Shown piece after piece: positions 29,424 to 38,614 of a stretch of DNA of 64,000 nt (positions are counted from its first letter, which is position 1; every line of letters starts with the position of its first letter). The DNA is taken from NCBI RefSeq assembly GCF_013201825.1, contig NZ_CP053836.1:2728001-2792000 (forward strand). The letters run 5' to 3'. Below the pieces are notes generated by a model. The model was not told the DNA's origin and did no database searches. It worked only from the letters and a program-made list of their open reading frames with translations. Position numbers and translations under genes: made by a program. The DNA comes from Halarcobacter ebronensis. GTDB lineage: Bacteria > Campylobacterota > Campylobacteria > Campylobacterales > Arcobacteraceae.

Positions 29424-30306
29424 CAACTTTTCTTTTTAAGCTTAAATACTCTTTATAGAATTTCTCTAACGTTTCCAAATCTTTTGGATAAATTCTTTTT
29501 ATTTTTGTGCTATCAAGCATTTTTATAAGATGGTTATATTCCCTATTAAAACTACCATCAATAACTATTCCATCAAAACCATTTATTATCTCTTCTGAGG
29601 TATTTTTATGAAAAAGCCCTATCCCATAAAAAAAGATAGGTTCAGATTCAATTAATATGGAAACTTTCTTTTCTATTGAGGGGTTTAAAAGGACTAAATC
29701 CTTATAAGAACTTTTTCTAATAACAGCAAAATCTCCTTTATCAAAAAATAGTTTTAAAACTAAACCTGCATCTTTTTCTACACTAATCTCTTCTTTGATT
29801 AATTTTTTATATCTTTTATTTAACTCTTTTAAAGTCAAATAATCTAACCAATCACTATAATTATCATTTGAAGAAAAAGATAAAAACTTCTTATTTTTTA
29901 TATCTTTTATACTTTTAATGTTTGAACTATTATTAACAACTAAAACATATCTTTGAAAATCTATATTGTTATCAAAAGTAAAAAAATATTTTGAAACCTC
30001 TTTTAGCTTATCCCTATATTTTAAATAGGAACTTGAATAAATAACTAAAGAGTTATATTTTTTATATCTAATATATTCATCTACTACTTCATCAACATTA
30101 TCAATAAAAGTTACATTTACATCATATTTATTATCAAATCTTTCTGCAAATTTCTTAGAGATTCTAGAGACTATACTTTTAATTTTATTTTGATTTATTT
30201 TATTGTATTCACCAATATTTACAGCAAATTCATAGTTTTTATCTAGATGATTATCCCCATACAAAAGGGTAATAAAAATAAAATATAAACTAATAAGTCT
30301 CTTCAA
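29407..30306 (-). CDS. PhnD-like periplasmic substrate-binding protein
   Basis: A 299-residue exported protein: signal peptide MKRLISLYFIFITLLYG, then the two-lobed binding fold of phosphate/phosphonate (PhnD) type proteins (YEFAVNIGEYNKINQNKI; YVLVVNNSSNIKSIKDIKNKK; VLKLFFDKGDFAVIRKSSY). It is not accompanied by permease or ATPase genes. It lies between a TolC-like gene and a histidine kinase and overlaps both, so a sensory rather than transport role is likely. The start is TTG at 30304-30306 with an AGG upstream. The ligand is unknown. Confidence 0.7.
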   Translation of the reverse strand: MKRLISLYFIFITLLYGDNHLDKNYEFAVNIGEYNKINQNKIKSIVSRISKKFAERFDNKYDVNVTFIDNVDEVVDEYIRYKKYNSLVIYSSSYLKYRDKLKEVSKYFFTFDNNIDFQRYVLVVNNSSNIKSIKDIKNKKFLSFSSNDNYSDWLDYLTLKELNKRYKKLIKEEISVEKDAGLVLKLFFDKGDFAVIRKSSYKDLVLLNPSIEKKVSILIESEPIFFYGIGLFHKNTSEEIINGFDGIVIDGSFNREYNHLIKMLDSTKIKRIYPKDLETLEKFYKEYLSLKRKVDVQAK

Positions 30307-31678
30307 GTTTTTTACCTATTAGTTTATCAATTGTTGCTAAAGAGATAAGATAGTCATGCAAACTTTTAAGATAATCAGCTTTTACATAGACTTCCATCAT
30401 AGAAGATTGAACTAAATCTTTTGCCTCTACCATCTCATATTTATAAGCTTTAAAATTTGTTATACTATTTTCAGTTGCGGCATCAACAGCTTCTTGAAGA
30501 GCTTTTAGTTGTTTAAAGCCCAATGAACTTTTGATAAACTCATTTTTTAGTTGTAAAGCAAGACCATCTTCTAGAAGAATCTTTTGTTCGTTTACAATCT
30601 TTTTATCTAATCTTTTTTCAAGTACTTGATTATCTGTCTTAAATCCATTAAATAAAGACATTTTTACAGCTAACCCAACTGTCCATCTATTTGCATTTTC
30701 TTCATATAAATATCCATATTGGTACGAATTGTAAGTATGATTGATATTTCCAAAAAGATTAACCATTGGTTGATACTCAGATTTAGCCTCTTTTATTTGC
30801 TCATCTTTTATTTTAAGTGCCAAATCAATAGTTCTAATATCTGAATTAAAATCCATTGATTTTTTTACTAATGTTTCCAAATCTTGGTTTTGTTTTAAAA
30901 TCTCTTGTTTCTCATATGTGATTTTAATCACATCATTATATTTAAGACCAATCAAATTCCCAATTGCACCCTCTAATATCTTTCTATTTGTATCAATTTT
31001 GTAAAGGGTAGTTTCAATAAGTGAAGTGATTAATTTTATATTTAAGTAGTCTGTTTTTTTAATATTTAGAGTTGTTCCATTCTCTAAAAATTCTTTGGTT
31101 AAATCTCTGCTAAACTTCATATTTTCATATATATCATTGATTAATTTATAAAGACTATCCACAAAAATATAACCATAAAAATATCTTTTAACATCATATA
31201 CAACTGAGCTTTCGCTTCTTTTTATTGCTTCTGCTTTTATCTCTTTATTAAGTTTTGCCTGTTGGATTATTGAAGAGATTTTTCCACCTGTATATAAAGG
31301 ATAATTAACTTCTAACTCTCCTCTTACAGTATCTCTACCAACTGCAATAGTGTCAATATCTGCACTTATTGAAGTTGATGTTATTCCCATCATTCCAAGT
31401 GCAGCAGCCATATCTGCTGGAAGTTTAAACTCACCTCTTTGTTGATAAATTGTATCTTTGTCATCTCTTTTAGCATACAAAACCACGTCAAGACTAGGAT
31501 AGTTTGCACTTAAGGCTTGTTCATATTGTGCTTTTGCAATCTCTAAATTTAATTTTGAGATTTTATTTAAACCATTATTTTCCAAAGCAAGATCTATTGC
31601 TTTATCAAGTGTTAAATCGAACTCTTTTGCATTTACCATAATGCAAGCTAATAAAAATACACATACAATCTTTTTCAA
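30290..31678 (-). CDS. TolC family outer-membrane efflux protein
   Basis: A 462-residue TolC-type protein with the duplicated alpha-helical/beta-strand layout: LTLDKAIDLALENNGLNKI and later VKKSMDFNSDIRTIDLALKI start the repeats, with VNYPLYTGGKISSIIQQA and VKMSLFNGFKTDNQV as the beta-strand regions. The frame is open to an ATG at 31750, but the extra 24 residues have no export signal. A TTG at 31676-31678 gives the clean signal peptide MKKIVCVFLLACIMVNA, so I start there. No inner-membrane pump or periplasmic adaptor gene is nearby; instead it is the first gene of an operon with a binding protein and a histidine kinase. Confidence 0.82.
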   Translation of the reverse strand: MKKIVCVFLLACIMVNAKEFDLTLDKAIDLALENNGLNKISKLNLEIAKAQYEQALSANYPSLDVVLYAKRDDKDTIYQQRGEFKLPADMAAALGMMGITSTSISADIDTIAVGRDTVRGELEVNYPLYTGGKISSIIQQAKLNKEIKAEAIKRSESSVVYDVKRYFYGYIFVDSLYKLINDIYENMKFSRDLTKEFLENGTTLNIKKTDYLNIKLITSLIETTLYKIDTNRKILEGAIGNLIGLKYNDVIKITYEKQEILKQNQDLETLVKKSMDFNSDIRTIDLALKIKDEQIKEAKSEYQPMVNLFGNINHTYNSYQYGYLYEENANRWTVGLAVKMSLFNGFKTDNQVLEKRLDKKIVNEQKILLEDGLALQLKNEFIKSSLGFKQLKALQEAVDAATENSITNFKAYKYEMVEAKDLVQSSMMEVYVKADYLKSLHDYLISLATIDKLIGKKLEETY

Positions 31679-31790
31679 CGAATTTTCCCAAAAATAATTT
31701 CCCAAGAGATTATAGCAATTAAGTTTTAAAAAAAGATAATGTATATTCATTCATATTACATATTAATTTCTATTTAAATTTTATATTTGA

Positions 31791-32957
<1,167 letters not shown>

Positions 32958-32974
32958 GATTACCTCTTTTTAGA

Positions 32975-32980
32975 TATAAT
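32975..32980 (+). promoter_or_regulatory. -10 box of the gatC transcript
   Basis: TATAAT, 17 bp after the tgt stop. It implies a gatC mRNA starting near 32987 with about 128 nt of 5' leader, long for this genome, containing two perfect hairpins. Confidence 0.5.
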
Positions 32981-32994
32981 CCACACAATTTATA

Positions 32995-33012
32995 AGAGCA
33001 ACTCGTTGCTCT
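32995..33012 (+). promoter_or_regulatory. hairpin 1 in gatC leader
   Basis: Perfect 8-bp inverted repeat AGAGCAAC / GTTGCTCT with a TC centre. It could be a weak tgt terminator or the 5' end structure of the gatC message. There is no U-tract. Confidence 0.5.
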
Positions 33013-33080
33013 CTTTAGAATTCTGATACTTTTAAGTGAATTTATTTCAGTGATAAAAAGTAGTTATTAAATTTTTGGTC

Positions 33081-33105
33081 CCTTTTAAAGGGCACCTTTA
33101 AAAGG
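33081..33105 (+). promoter_or_regulatory. hairpin 2: sequesters the gatC Shine-Dalgarno sequence
   Basis: Perfect 11-bp arms CCTTTTAAAGG (33081-33091) and CCTTTAAAAGG (33095-33105) with a GCA loop. The 3' arm contains the AAAAGG of the gatC ribosome site AAAAGGAG (33100-33107), 7 nt before the ATG. When folded it would block initiation, so it is a candidate translational switch such as an RNA thermometer or a protein-binding element. Confidence 0.6.
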
Positions 33106-33114
33106 AGTTATATT

Positions 33115-33405
33115 ATGACTGTTGATGATAAACTAATCGAGAAGTTAGCAAAACTCTCTAGTTTGGAGATTGCAGACTCAAAAAAAGAGAACCTAAAAGC
33201 TGAACTTGCTGATATTATCAACTTTGTTGAAAATCTAAATGAGATTGATGTATCAAATATTGAGGCTACATTTAATACAGTTGAGGGTGGAACACCTTTA
33301 AGAGAGGATGTGGCAAAACAAGACTTAGAACTATCAAATCATATTTTAAAACATGCTCCAAAATCTGAAGATGGCTACTTTATAGTTCCAAAAATTATCG
33401 AGTAA
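33115..33405 (+). CDS. gatC: Asp-tRNA(Asn)/Glu-tRNA(Gln) amidotransferase subunit C
   Basis: A 96-residue subunit that stabilises GatA-GatB in the transamidation route to Gln-tRNA and Asn-tRNA. It has the family pattern LAKLSSLEIADSKKENLKAEL, IINFVENLNEIDVSNIEAT and a C-terminal TPLREDVAKQ. gatA and gatB are not in the window. It precedes the ArsC-like gene by 2 bp, so the two are probably co-translated. Its ribosome site is buried in a perfect hairpin. Confidence 0.93.
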   Translation: MTVDDKLIEKLAKLSSLEIADSKKENLKAELADIINFVENLNEIDVSNIEATFNTVEGGTPLREDVAKQDLELSNHILKHAPKSEDGYFIVPKIIE

Positions 33406-33407
33406 TT

Positions 33408-33749
33408 ATGCTTAGAATTTATGGAATAAAAAATTGTGATAGTGTAAAAAAAGCACTAAAATTTTTTAAAGATAACAATATTGAAACAGAGCTTTTTGAT
33501 TTTAAAAAGCAAAATCCCCCTTGTGATAAAATAAAACTTTGGGCTTTAGATGCTGGAATTGACAAACTCTTTAATAGTAGAGGAACCACTTATAGAACTC
33601 TAAATTTAAAAGAGCTAAACCTAGATGAAACAGGGAAAATAGAGTGGCTTTGTAAAGAATCAATGCTTATTAAAAGACCTGTTATTGAATACGAAGACAA
33701 GGTTTTAGTTGGCTTTGATGAAAAGCTTTATAAAGAGACTTTTCTTTAG
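33408..33749 (+). CDS. ArsC/YffB-family thioredoxin-fold protein
   Basis: A 113-residue protein with the ArsC/Spx/YffB fold: MLRIYGIKNCDSVKKALKFF has one Cys (Cys10) at the active turn, followed by NSRGTTYRTLNLKEL and a cis-Pro region SMLIKRPVIEY. The KNCDSVKKA turn and RGTTYR text fit YffB rather than true arsenate reductases, and there is no ars operon. YffB's role is uncertain, possibly thiol-related. It is downstream of gatC in the same transcript and ends in a stem-loop. Confidence 0.78.
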   Translation: MLRIYGIKNCDSVKKALKFFKDNNIETELFDFKKQNPPCDKIKLWALDAGIDKLFNSRGTTYRTLNLKELNLDETGKIEWLCKESMLIKRPVIEYEDKVLVGFDEKLYKETFL

Positions 33750-33756
33750 TCTCTTT
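33732..33756. terminator. stem-loop between ArsC-like gene and the membrane protein gene
   Basis: 9-bp arms AAAGAGACT / AGTCTCTTT around a 7-nt loop, overlapping the ArsC-like stop codon and lying between two convergent genes. A/T-rich ends give a short U-tract in the 3' arm. Likely bidirectional, moderate strength. Confidence 0.55.
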
Positions 33757-33762
33757 ACAAAT

Positions 33763-34578
33763 TTATATTAAAATAGCTTCACTCTCCTCATCATCTTCAA
33801 CTATTTTTTCCTCTTCATTTTTACTCATAATATATTCATAAGTTACAGATATAAATCCTATAGAAAAAATAGTTATAAAAACACTTACAAGCGAGCTTAA
33901 AACTGAAAGTTTTGGGGAGATAATTCCCATAAGAAATCCAATTACAATTCCATATACTCCACCTATTAATGCTCCTAAAAGTACAGGTATTATAATTACA
34001 TTTAGAAAAACAAAAGTTTTATATTTTGAAGAGATTACAAAAGCATCCACAAAACCAATTGGTTTATCTATTGAAATTGCAGGAAAAACTAAAGAGAGTC
34101 TAGAAAAAACTACTGCTAAAAATAAAAAAACAACTATTTTTATAAGAGTTGAATAGATAAGAATACCCTTTAAATCTAAAATATCATATAACAATCTTTC
34201 AGAAAAGTTTGTAAGAAGAAATAAGATTCCTCCTATAATTGCACCAAATACAATCAACAAAAGAGTTTTGAAAAAAAACTTTAAATCAGCACTAAAAAAT
34301 TTTAGAAAATGTGTAAATGAAACTTCTTCATTTAAAAGAATTATCCTATGAATTAATACTGACATAACTACAGTAATAGCAATATATACAAATGCGAATA
34401 TATAAATATTTGAATACATTATAATTGCTTTAGAAAAATACTCACATATTAAAAGTAAAATAAATGGTATTAACAAAACTTTAGCCAGCTCATTTTTCTT
34501 TTTAAAAATCAAATCAAATGTTCTTTTAAAAACATAAGAGTACTTATTCTTTGGTTCTTCAAGAGGTAAAGAGTCCAT
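33763..34578 (-). CDS. polytopic membrane protein of unknown function
   Basis: A 271-residue protein I do not recognise. It has about six hydrophobic segments, near residues 35-55, 60-85, 105-130, 143-165, 190-215 and 225-250, and an acidic C-terminal tail (MSKNEEEKIVEDDEESEAIL). The N-terminal 30 residues are polar and basic. No motif suggests a transporter or enzyme class. It is a single gene convergent with gatC-arsC and upstream of nothing obviously related. Confidence 0.6.
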   Translation of the reverse strand: MDSLPLEEPKNKYSYVFKRTFDLIFKKKNELAKVLLIPFILLLICEYFSKAIIMYSNIYIFAFVYIAITVVMSVLIHRIILLNEEVSFTHFLKFFSADLKFFFKTLLLIVFGAIIGGILFLLTNFSERLLYDILDLKGILIYSTLIKIVVFLFLAVVFSRLSLVFPAISIDKPIGFVDAFVISSKYKTFVFLNVIIIPVLLGALIGGVYGIVIGFLMGIISPKLSVLSSLVSVFITIFSIGFISVTYEYIMSKNEEEKIVEDDEESEAILI

Positions 34579-34682
34579 AATATTCCTTCAAGTAAAGATT
34601 AAATTATGATACTACAAAGTTATTTATATGATTATTATTTACTAAAGGATGAGAGAATAAAAGATTTTGATGATTATTTAAA

Positions 34683-34714
34683 AATAAAAAAGTAGTATTA
34701 CCTACTTTTTTATT
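34683..34714. terminator. terminator overlapping the aroG stop
   Basis: Perfect 13-bp inverted repeat AATAAAAAAGTAG / CTACTTTTTTATT with a 6-nt loop (TATTAC). The run of six T/A in the arms gives a U-tract on either strand. It covers the aroG stop codon (34710-34712). On the plus strand nothing supported lies upstream, so aroG is the probable user. Confidence 0.65.
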
Positions 34715-36062
34715 TTCTTGATTCTTTTAGTGTTTCAGCTATCATAAATGCCAACTCTAAAGATTGGTCTGCATTTAATCTTGGATCACATTGAGTATGA
34801 TATCTACTAGCTAATCCTTCAGCTGTTATTGCAGAACTTGTACTTCCTGTACACTCAGTAACATTTTGACCTGTCATCTCAAGATGAATTCCACCTGCAA
34901 CACTTCCTTGTGCTTTATGGATTTGGAAAAATTGTTTCACTTCACTTAAGATATTTGCAAAATCTCTTGTTTTATATCCATTAGAAGTCTTTTCTATATT
35001 TCCATGCATAGGATCACATGACCAAACAATTTTTTTACCTTCACTCTCAACTCTTTTTAGAAGATTTGGAAAAATATCTGCTACTTTGTCGTGTCCCATT
35101 CTAACTATTAAATTTAGTCTTCCAGCCTCATTTTCAGGATTTAAAGTATCTATTAGTTTAATAAGTTCATCCTCTTTCATAGATGGTCCAACTTTACATC
35201 CAATAGGATTTTTTATCCCTTTAAAGTACTCAACATGAGCTCCATCAAGCTCTCTTGTTCTATCTCCAATCCAAAGCATATGTGCACTACAATCATACCA
35301 ATCACCAGTTAAAGAATCTTTTCTTGTAAGTGCCTCTTCATAGTTTAAAAGAAGTGCTTCATGGGAAGTATAAAGTGTTGTCTCTCTTAACTGAGTTGTA
35401 TTATCACTTGTAATTCCACAAGATGCCATAAACTTTAGTGACTCAGAGATTTTATTAGCCAATTGCTCATATTTTTCACCAAGAGTATTATCTTTTACGA
35501 AGTCTAAATTCCAAGCATGTACTTTATGTAAATCTGCCATTCCACCTCTTGAAAAAGCTCTAAGTAAGTTTAGTGTTGCTGCACTTTGATTATATGCTTT
35601 TAAAAGTTTTTTTGCTTTTGGAACTCTATCTTTTACTGTAAAATCCATATTATTGATAATATCACCTCTATATGAAGGTAAAGATACACCATTTATCTCT
35701 TCAAAATCTGCACTTCTTGGTTTTGCAAATTGCCCTGCAATTCTTCCAACTTTTACAACTGGACATCCACCTGAAAAAGTTAAAACTACTGCCATTTGCA
35801 TCATTACTTTAAATAGATCTTTTATATTATTTGCATTAAAAGCATTAAATGACTCAGCACAATCTCCACCTTGAAGTAAAAAGGCTTTCCCTTCCACTAC
35901 ATTTGCCAATTGGGTTTTTAATCTTCTAGCCTCTTCTGCAAAAATTAGAGGAGGATATGTTGCTAACTCTTTTTCAACTTTTTGTAATTTATCCAAATCA
36001 TCATATGTTGGTTGTTGTTTTATTGGAAAATCTCTCCAACTACTAGGATTCCAATTATTCAT
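34710..36062 (-). CDS. class II 3-deoxy-7-phosphoheptulonate synthase
   Basis: A 450-residue plant-type (class II) DAHP synthase that condenses PEP and erythrose-4-phosphate as the entry to aromatic amino acids. Signatures are [72 protein letters not shown]-like [15 protein letters not shown], and [12 protein letters not shown]. The metal-binding Cys in GDCAESF and His in WSCDPMHGN are present. Campylobacterota use this class. It is a single gene ending in a terminator. Confidence 0.95.
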   Translation of the reverse strand: MNNWNPSSWRDFPIKQQPTYDDLDKLQKVEKELATYPPLIFAEEARRLKTQLANVVEGKAFLLQGGDCAESFNAFNANNIKDLFKVMMQMAVVLTFSGGCPVVKVGRIAGQFAKPRSADFEEINGVSLPSYRGDIINNMDFTVKDRVPKAKKLLKAYNQSAATLNLLRAFSRGGMADLHKVHAWNLDFVKDNTLGEKYEQLANKISESLKFMASCGITSDNTTQLRETTLYTSHEALLLNYEEALTRKDSLTGDWYDCSAHMLWIGDRTRELDGAHVEYFKGIKNPIGCKVGPSMKEDELIKLIDTLNPENEAGRLNLIVRMGHDKVADIFPNLLKRVESEGKKIVWSCDPMHGNIEKTSNGYKTRDFANILSEVKQFFQIHKAQGSVAGGIHLEMTGQNVTECTGSTSSAITAEGLASRYHTQCDPRLNADQSLELAFMIAETLKESRK

Positions 36063-36124
36063 ATTCTAACCCTTATCTTTTTAAATAGTTGTAGATTTTA
36101 TCTAAAAGTATCTTAAGTATTAAG

Positions 36125-36153
36125 AGTAACCCAAAAATTGCTTTTGGATTACT
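36125..36153 (-). terminator. stem-loop after tal
   Basis: In the minus-strand RNA AGTAATCCAAAA pairs with TTTTGGGTTACT (12 bp, one G-U) around a 5-nt loop, 8 bp after the tal stop. There is no U-tract beyond the stem except the four T at the loop side. A plausible terminator of serB-tal. Confidence 0.5.
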
Positions 36154-36160
36154 AATATTG

Positions 36161-37156
36161 TTAATCTTTTTGAAGTTTTCTAAGTAGATCTGCAAATGAG
36201 TCTTTAAATGTTTTTAAACCATCTTCTAAAAGCTTATTATAAACAGCTTCAATATCGATTTTATTATCTTTTAATTTTCTAAAATATTTATTACAATCTT
36301 CTAAAGTTGGGATCTCACTTGGCTCTTTACTTCCATTTTCCAACCAATCATCAATAGTTGCTAAAGGTGCAGTATTTACAGAGTTTGGATAGATTAAATT
36401 ATCAACATAATAACTTCCATTAAAATCATTTCCTTTAACTCCTGTACTTGCAAACAGAGTTCTAATATTACTATTTCCAAATTTCTCCACTTCGTGGTAA
36501 CACTTTGTAGCATTCATAATTCCAAGTCTACCTTTTTTTAAGCCTTTTGCAAAAAGTTCAGAATCACACATCCTGTCAAGTCTTGAAACAAACACAGAGA
36601 TTACTGCTTTTGTATCTTTATTTGAAGCTTTAATACCTTCATCTAAAGCTTTTGCACACTCAATTGCTTGTTCAGGAGAAAAAATCAGTGTAGCATTTAC
36701 ATTAATTCCTTGAGAAGTAAGCTCTTTCATAGCTTCATAACCAGCTTTTGTTGCAGGAACTTTTATCATCACATTTTCTGAACCAATTATTGTATTTAAT
36801 CTCATTCCCTCTTCAATTGTTCCTTTTGCATCATCACAAAGTTCTGGGTCAACTTCAATAGAGATAAAACCATCATCAGAATCATTTGAATATAAATCAC
36901 TTAAAAGCTCTGCTGCTCTTTTAATATCGGTGATTGCTAGCTCTTCATAGATTGTTTTTGGTTCATTTGCTTGTAACATTTGCAGTTGTTGCCCATAAGC
37001 AACAGAGTTTGAAATAGATGATTCAAAAATTGCTGGATTTGATGTTGCACCATAAATAATCTCTTTTTCAATTAGGTCAATAAATCTATTCTCTAAAAAA
37101 TCTCTCTCAATAAAATCACACCAAAGTGAGAAATTTATATCTTCTCTTAAACTCAT
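36161..37156 (-). CDS. tal: transaldolase
   Basis: A 331-residue transaldolase (non-oxidative pentose phosphate pathway: transfers dihydroxyacetone between sugar phosphates). The Schiff-base lysine lies in ENVMIKVPATKAGYEAM, and NVNATLIFSPEQAIECAKAL and STGVKGNDFNGSYYVDNL are family motifs. It starts SLREDINFSLWCDFIERDFL, like Campylobacter Tal. It follows serB by 9 bp. Supplying erythrose-4-phosphate makes it metabolically close to the neighbouring DAHP synthase. Confidence 0.93.
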   Translation of the reverse strand: MSLREDINFSLWCDFIERDFLENRFIDLIEKEIIYGATSNPAIFESSISNSVAYGQQLQMLQANEPKTIYEELAITDIKRAAELLSDLYSNDSDDGFISIEVDPELCDDAKGTIEEGMRLNTIIGSENVMIKVPATKAGYEAMKELTSQGINVNATLIFSPEQAIECAKALDEGIKASNKDTKAVISVFVSRLDRMCDSELFAKGLKKGRLGIMNATKCYHEVEKFGNSNIRTLFASTGVKGNDFNGSYYVDNLIYPNSVNTAPLATIDDWLENGSKEPSEIPTLEDCNKYFRKLKDNKIDIEAVYNKLLEDGLKTFKDSFADLLRKLQKD

Positions 37157-37165
37157 AAATAATCC

Positions 37166-37786
37166 TTAAATATACTCTAATATTTTTGTTAAATCTTTTG
37201 TATCAACAATAATATTAGCCTCTTTTTTTAATATCTCTCTTCCGCAAAAAGCAACTCTTTTAGCTGCATAGGGAAACATTGAGACGTCATTAGCACCATC
37301 TCCTGCTACCAAAGTATTCTCTTTAGTTGCTCCTAAAAGTGCTTGTACCCTTTGAATCATATCACCTTTAGAAAAACCAAACATCATATCACCGCCAACA
37401 AGTCCGGTTAATACTCCATTTTTTTCATGCAAAATATTTGAAAAATCTGCATCAAGTCCTAGTTTCTCTTTTGCTGGTGTAGTTCCTATTCTAAAACCTC
37501 CTGAAAAACAAACCACTTTATATCCAGCCTCTTTTAGTTTTGCTACTGTCTCGTAAGCTCCCGGCATAAGTGGTAAATCTTTACATATTTTTACAGCTTT
37601 TGTATATTCTAATCCTTTTAAAAGTGATACTCTTTCTACTAATGACTCAAAAAAATCCAGCTCTCCAGCCATTGCTTTTTCAGTAATTGCAGCAACTTTT
37701 TCCTCTAAACCCAAAGGCTTAGCCAAAAAATCTATTGTTTCTCCATCCATCAGCGTTGAGTCAAAATCAAAAACTGCCAATTTCAT
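37166..37786 (-). CDS. serB: phosphoserine phosphatase
   Basis: A 206-residue HAD-superfamily phosphatase, last step of serine synthesis. The nucleophile motif is FDFDSTLMDGETIDF (Asp7, Asp9 numbering approximate), motif II is VVCFSGGFRIGTTPA and motif III/IV is VAGDGANDVSMFPYA. The short cap domain and the lack of an N-terminal ACT domain fit the compact SerB of this phylum. First gene of the serB-tal pair. Confidence 0.92.
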   Translation of the reverse strand: MKLAVFDFDSTLMDGETIDFLAKPLGLEEKVAAITEKAMAGELDFFESLVERVSLLKGLEYTKAVKICKDLPLMPGAYETVAKLKEAGYKVVCFSGGFRIGTTPAKEKLGLDADFSNILHEKNGVLTGLVGGDMMFGFSKGDMIQRVQALLGATKENTLVAGDGANDVSMFPYAAKRVAFCGREILKKEANIIVDTKDLTKILEYI

Positions 37787-37817
37787 TTACATTTTCCTAG
37801 TTTTATTTTTTTAAGGC

Positions 37818-37823
37818 TATAAT
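37818..37823 (+). promoter_or_regulatory. -10 box of ruvX
   Basis: TATAAT after a T-rich run, 29 nt before the TTG start. AAAGGAA at 37841-37847 is the ribosome site. Confidence 0.55.
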
Positions 37824-37852
37824 AGTACCTAAATTTTACTAAAGGAAACTTC

Positions 37853-38230
37853 TTGAAGCTAGCTTGCATAGATATAGGTCTTAAAAGAATAGGTATGGCA
37901 ATATCTCTACAAGGCAATATTGTAACTCCTCTTCCTGCTGTTTTAAGAAAAAATAGAAATCAAGCTTCAAATGATGTAAAAAAAGTTTTAAAAGAGTGGG
38001 ATATTGATAAACTAATTATTGGTTTTCCAAGTGCAAGTTTAGATATGCAAAAAAGAGTTGAACATTTTACCAAACTTCTTGATCTTGATATCCCTTATGA
38101 ATTCCAAGAAGAGAATATGAGTTCAATAGAAGCAGAAGAACTAATTAAAGGTGAAATAAAATATAAAAGAGATGGAAGAATTGACTCCCTTGCTGCAAAA
38201 ATTATTTTAGAAAGATTTTTAAGTAAATAA
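37853..38230 (+). CDS. ruvX: putative pre-16S rRNA nuclease / Holliday junction resolvase YqgF
   Basis: A 125-residue RNase H-like fold protein, MKLACIDIGLKRIGMAIS with the catalytic Asp in DIGLKRIG and a C-terminal KYKRDGRIDSLAAKIILERF with the second Asp. YqgF matures the 16S rRNA 5' end in E. coli. The start is TTG at 37853 with a good SD. As I recall, Campylobacter has ruvX directly after dprA; here they are about 18 kb apart, a local rearrangement. Confidence 0.9.
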   Translation: MKLACIDIGLKRIGMAISLQGNIVTPLPAVLRKNRNQASNDVKKVLKEWDIDKLIIGFPSASLDMQKRVEHFTKLLDLDIPYEFQEENMSSIEAEELIKGEIKYKRDGRIDSLAAKIILERFLSK

Positions 38231-38231
38231 T

Positions 38232-38582
38232 CTACTTTTTTTTATTTTGAACTACTGCTATTGCTAAATCATTATCATGGGTTATAGATAGATATGACTT
38301 TTTAATCTTAAATTTTTTTCTTATCTCTTTTGTATACTTTAATTTAGGAGCTCCATTTTTATCTTTTTTTATCTTTATATCATGAAAAGAGCACTCTTTT
38401 CCAATGCCTGTTCCCAAAGCTTTACTAGCTGCCTCTTTTGCTGCCCAAAACCCAGCTGCTGTCTCAACTCTTTTAATTAACTCTATCTCTTCGTCATCTA
38501 AAAATCTCTCATAAGCTCTTCTTCCAAACTTATCAATCATATTTTTAATTCTATTTATAGAAACTACATCAATACCTAACAT
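38232..38582 (-). CDS. acpS: holo-[acyl-carrier-protein] synthase
   Basis: A 116-residue enzyme that puts the 4'-phosphopantetheine arm on ACP. MLGIDVVSINRIKN contains the metal Asp (GIDVV), WAAKEAASKALGTGIG holds the Glu-Lys core, and LSITHDNDLAIAVV is the C-terminal motif. Its 5' end is only 32 bp from the divergent permease gene, so the two promoters must overlap. Convergent with ruvX (1 bp gap). Confidence 0.95.
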   Translation of the reverse strand: MLGIDVVSINRIKNMIDKFGRRAYERFLDDEEIELIKRVETAAGFWAAKEAASKALGTGIGKECSFHDIKIKKDKNGAPKLKYTKEIRKKFKIKKSYLSITHDNDLAIAVVQNKKK

Positions 38583-38601
38583 TTTTAAAACCTATTTTGT
38601 G

Positions 38602-38607
38602 TATAAT
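38602..38607 (+). promoter_or_regulatory. extended -10 box just before the permease start
   Basis: TGTGTATAAT with an extended -10 TG, then 7 nt (TCTTTCC) and the ATG at 38615. Transcription would start at or next to the ATG, and no SD sequence is present. Confidence 0.5.
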
Positions 38608-38614
38608 TCTTTCC

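Noticed and set aside
31679-31750. Extended N-terminus of the TolC-like protein.
   Set aside because: The additional residues lack an export signal and hide the clear signal peptide that begins at the TTG at 31678.
34606-34695. Short plus-strand ORF of 29 codons beginning ATG and ending in TAG before the aroG terminator.
   Set aside because: No convincing ribosome site, low-complexity residues (many Tyr, Leu, Lys), and its 3' end is the hairpin arm of the aroG terminator. Most likely chance.
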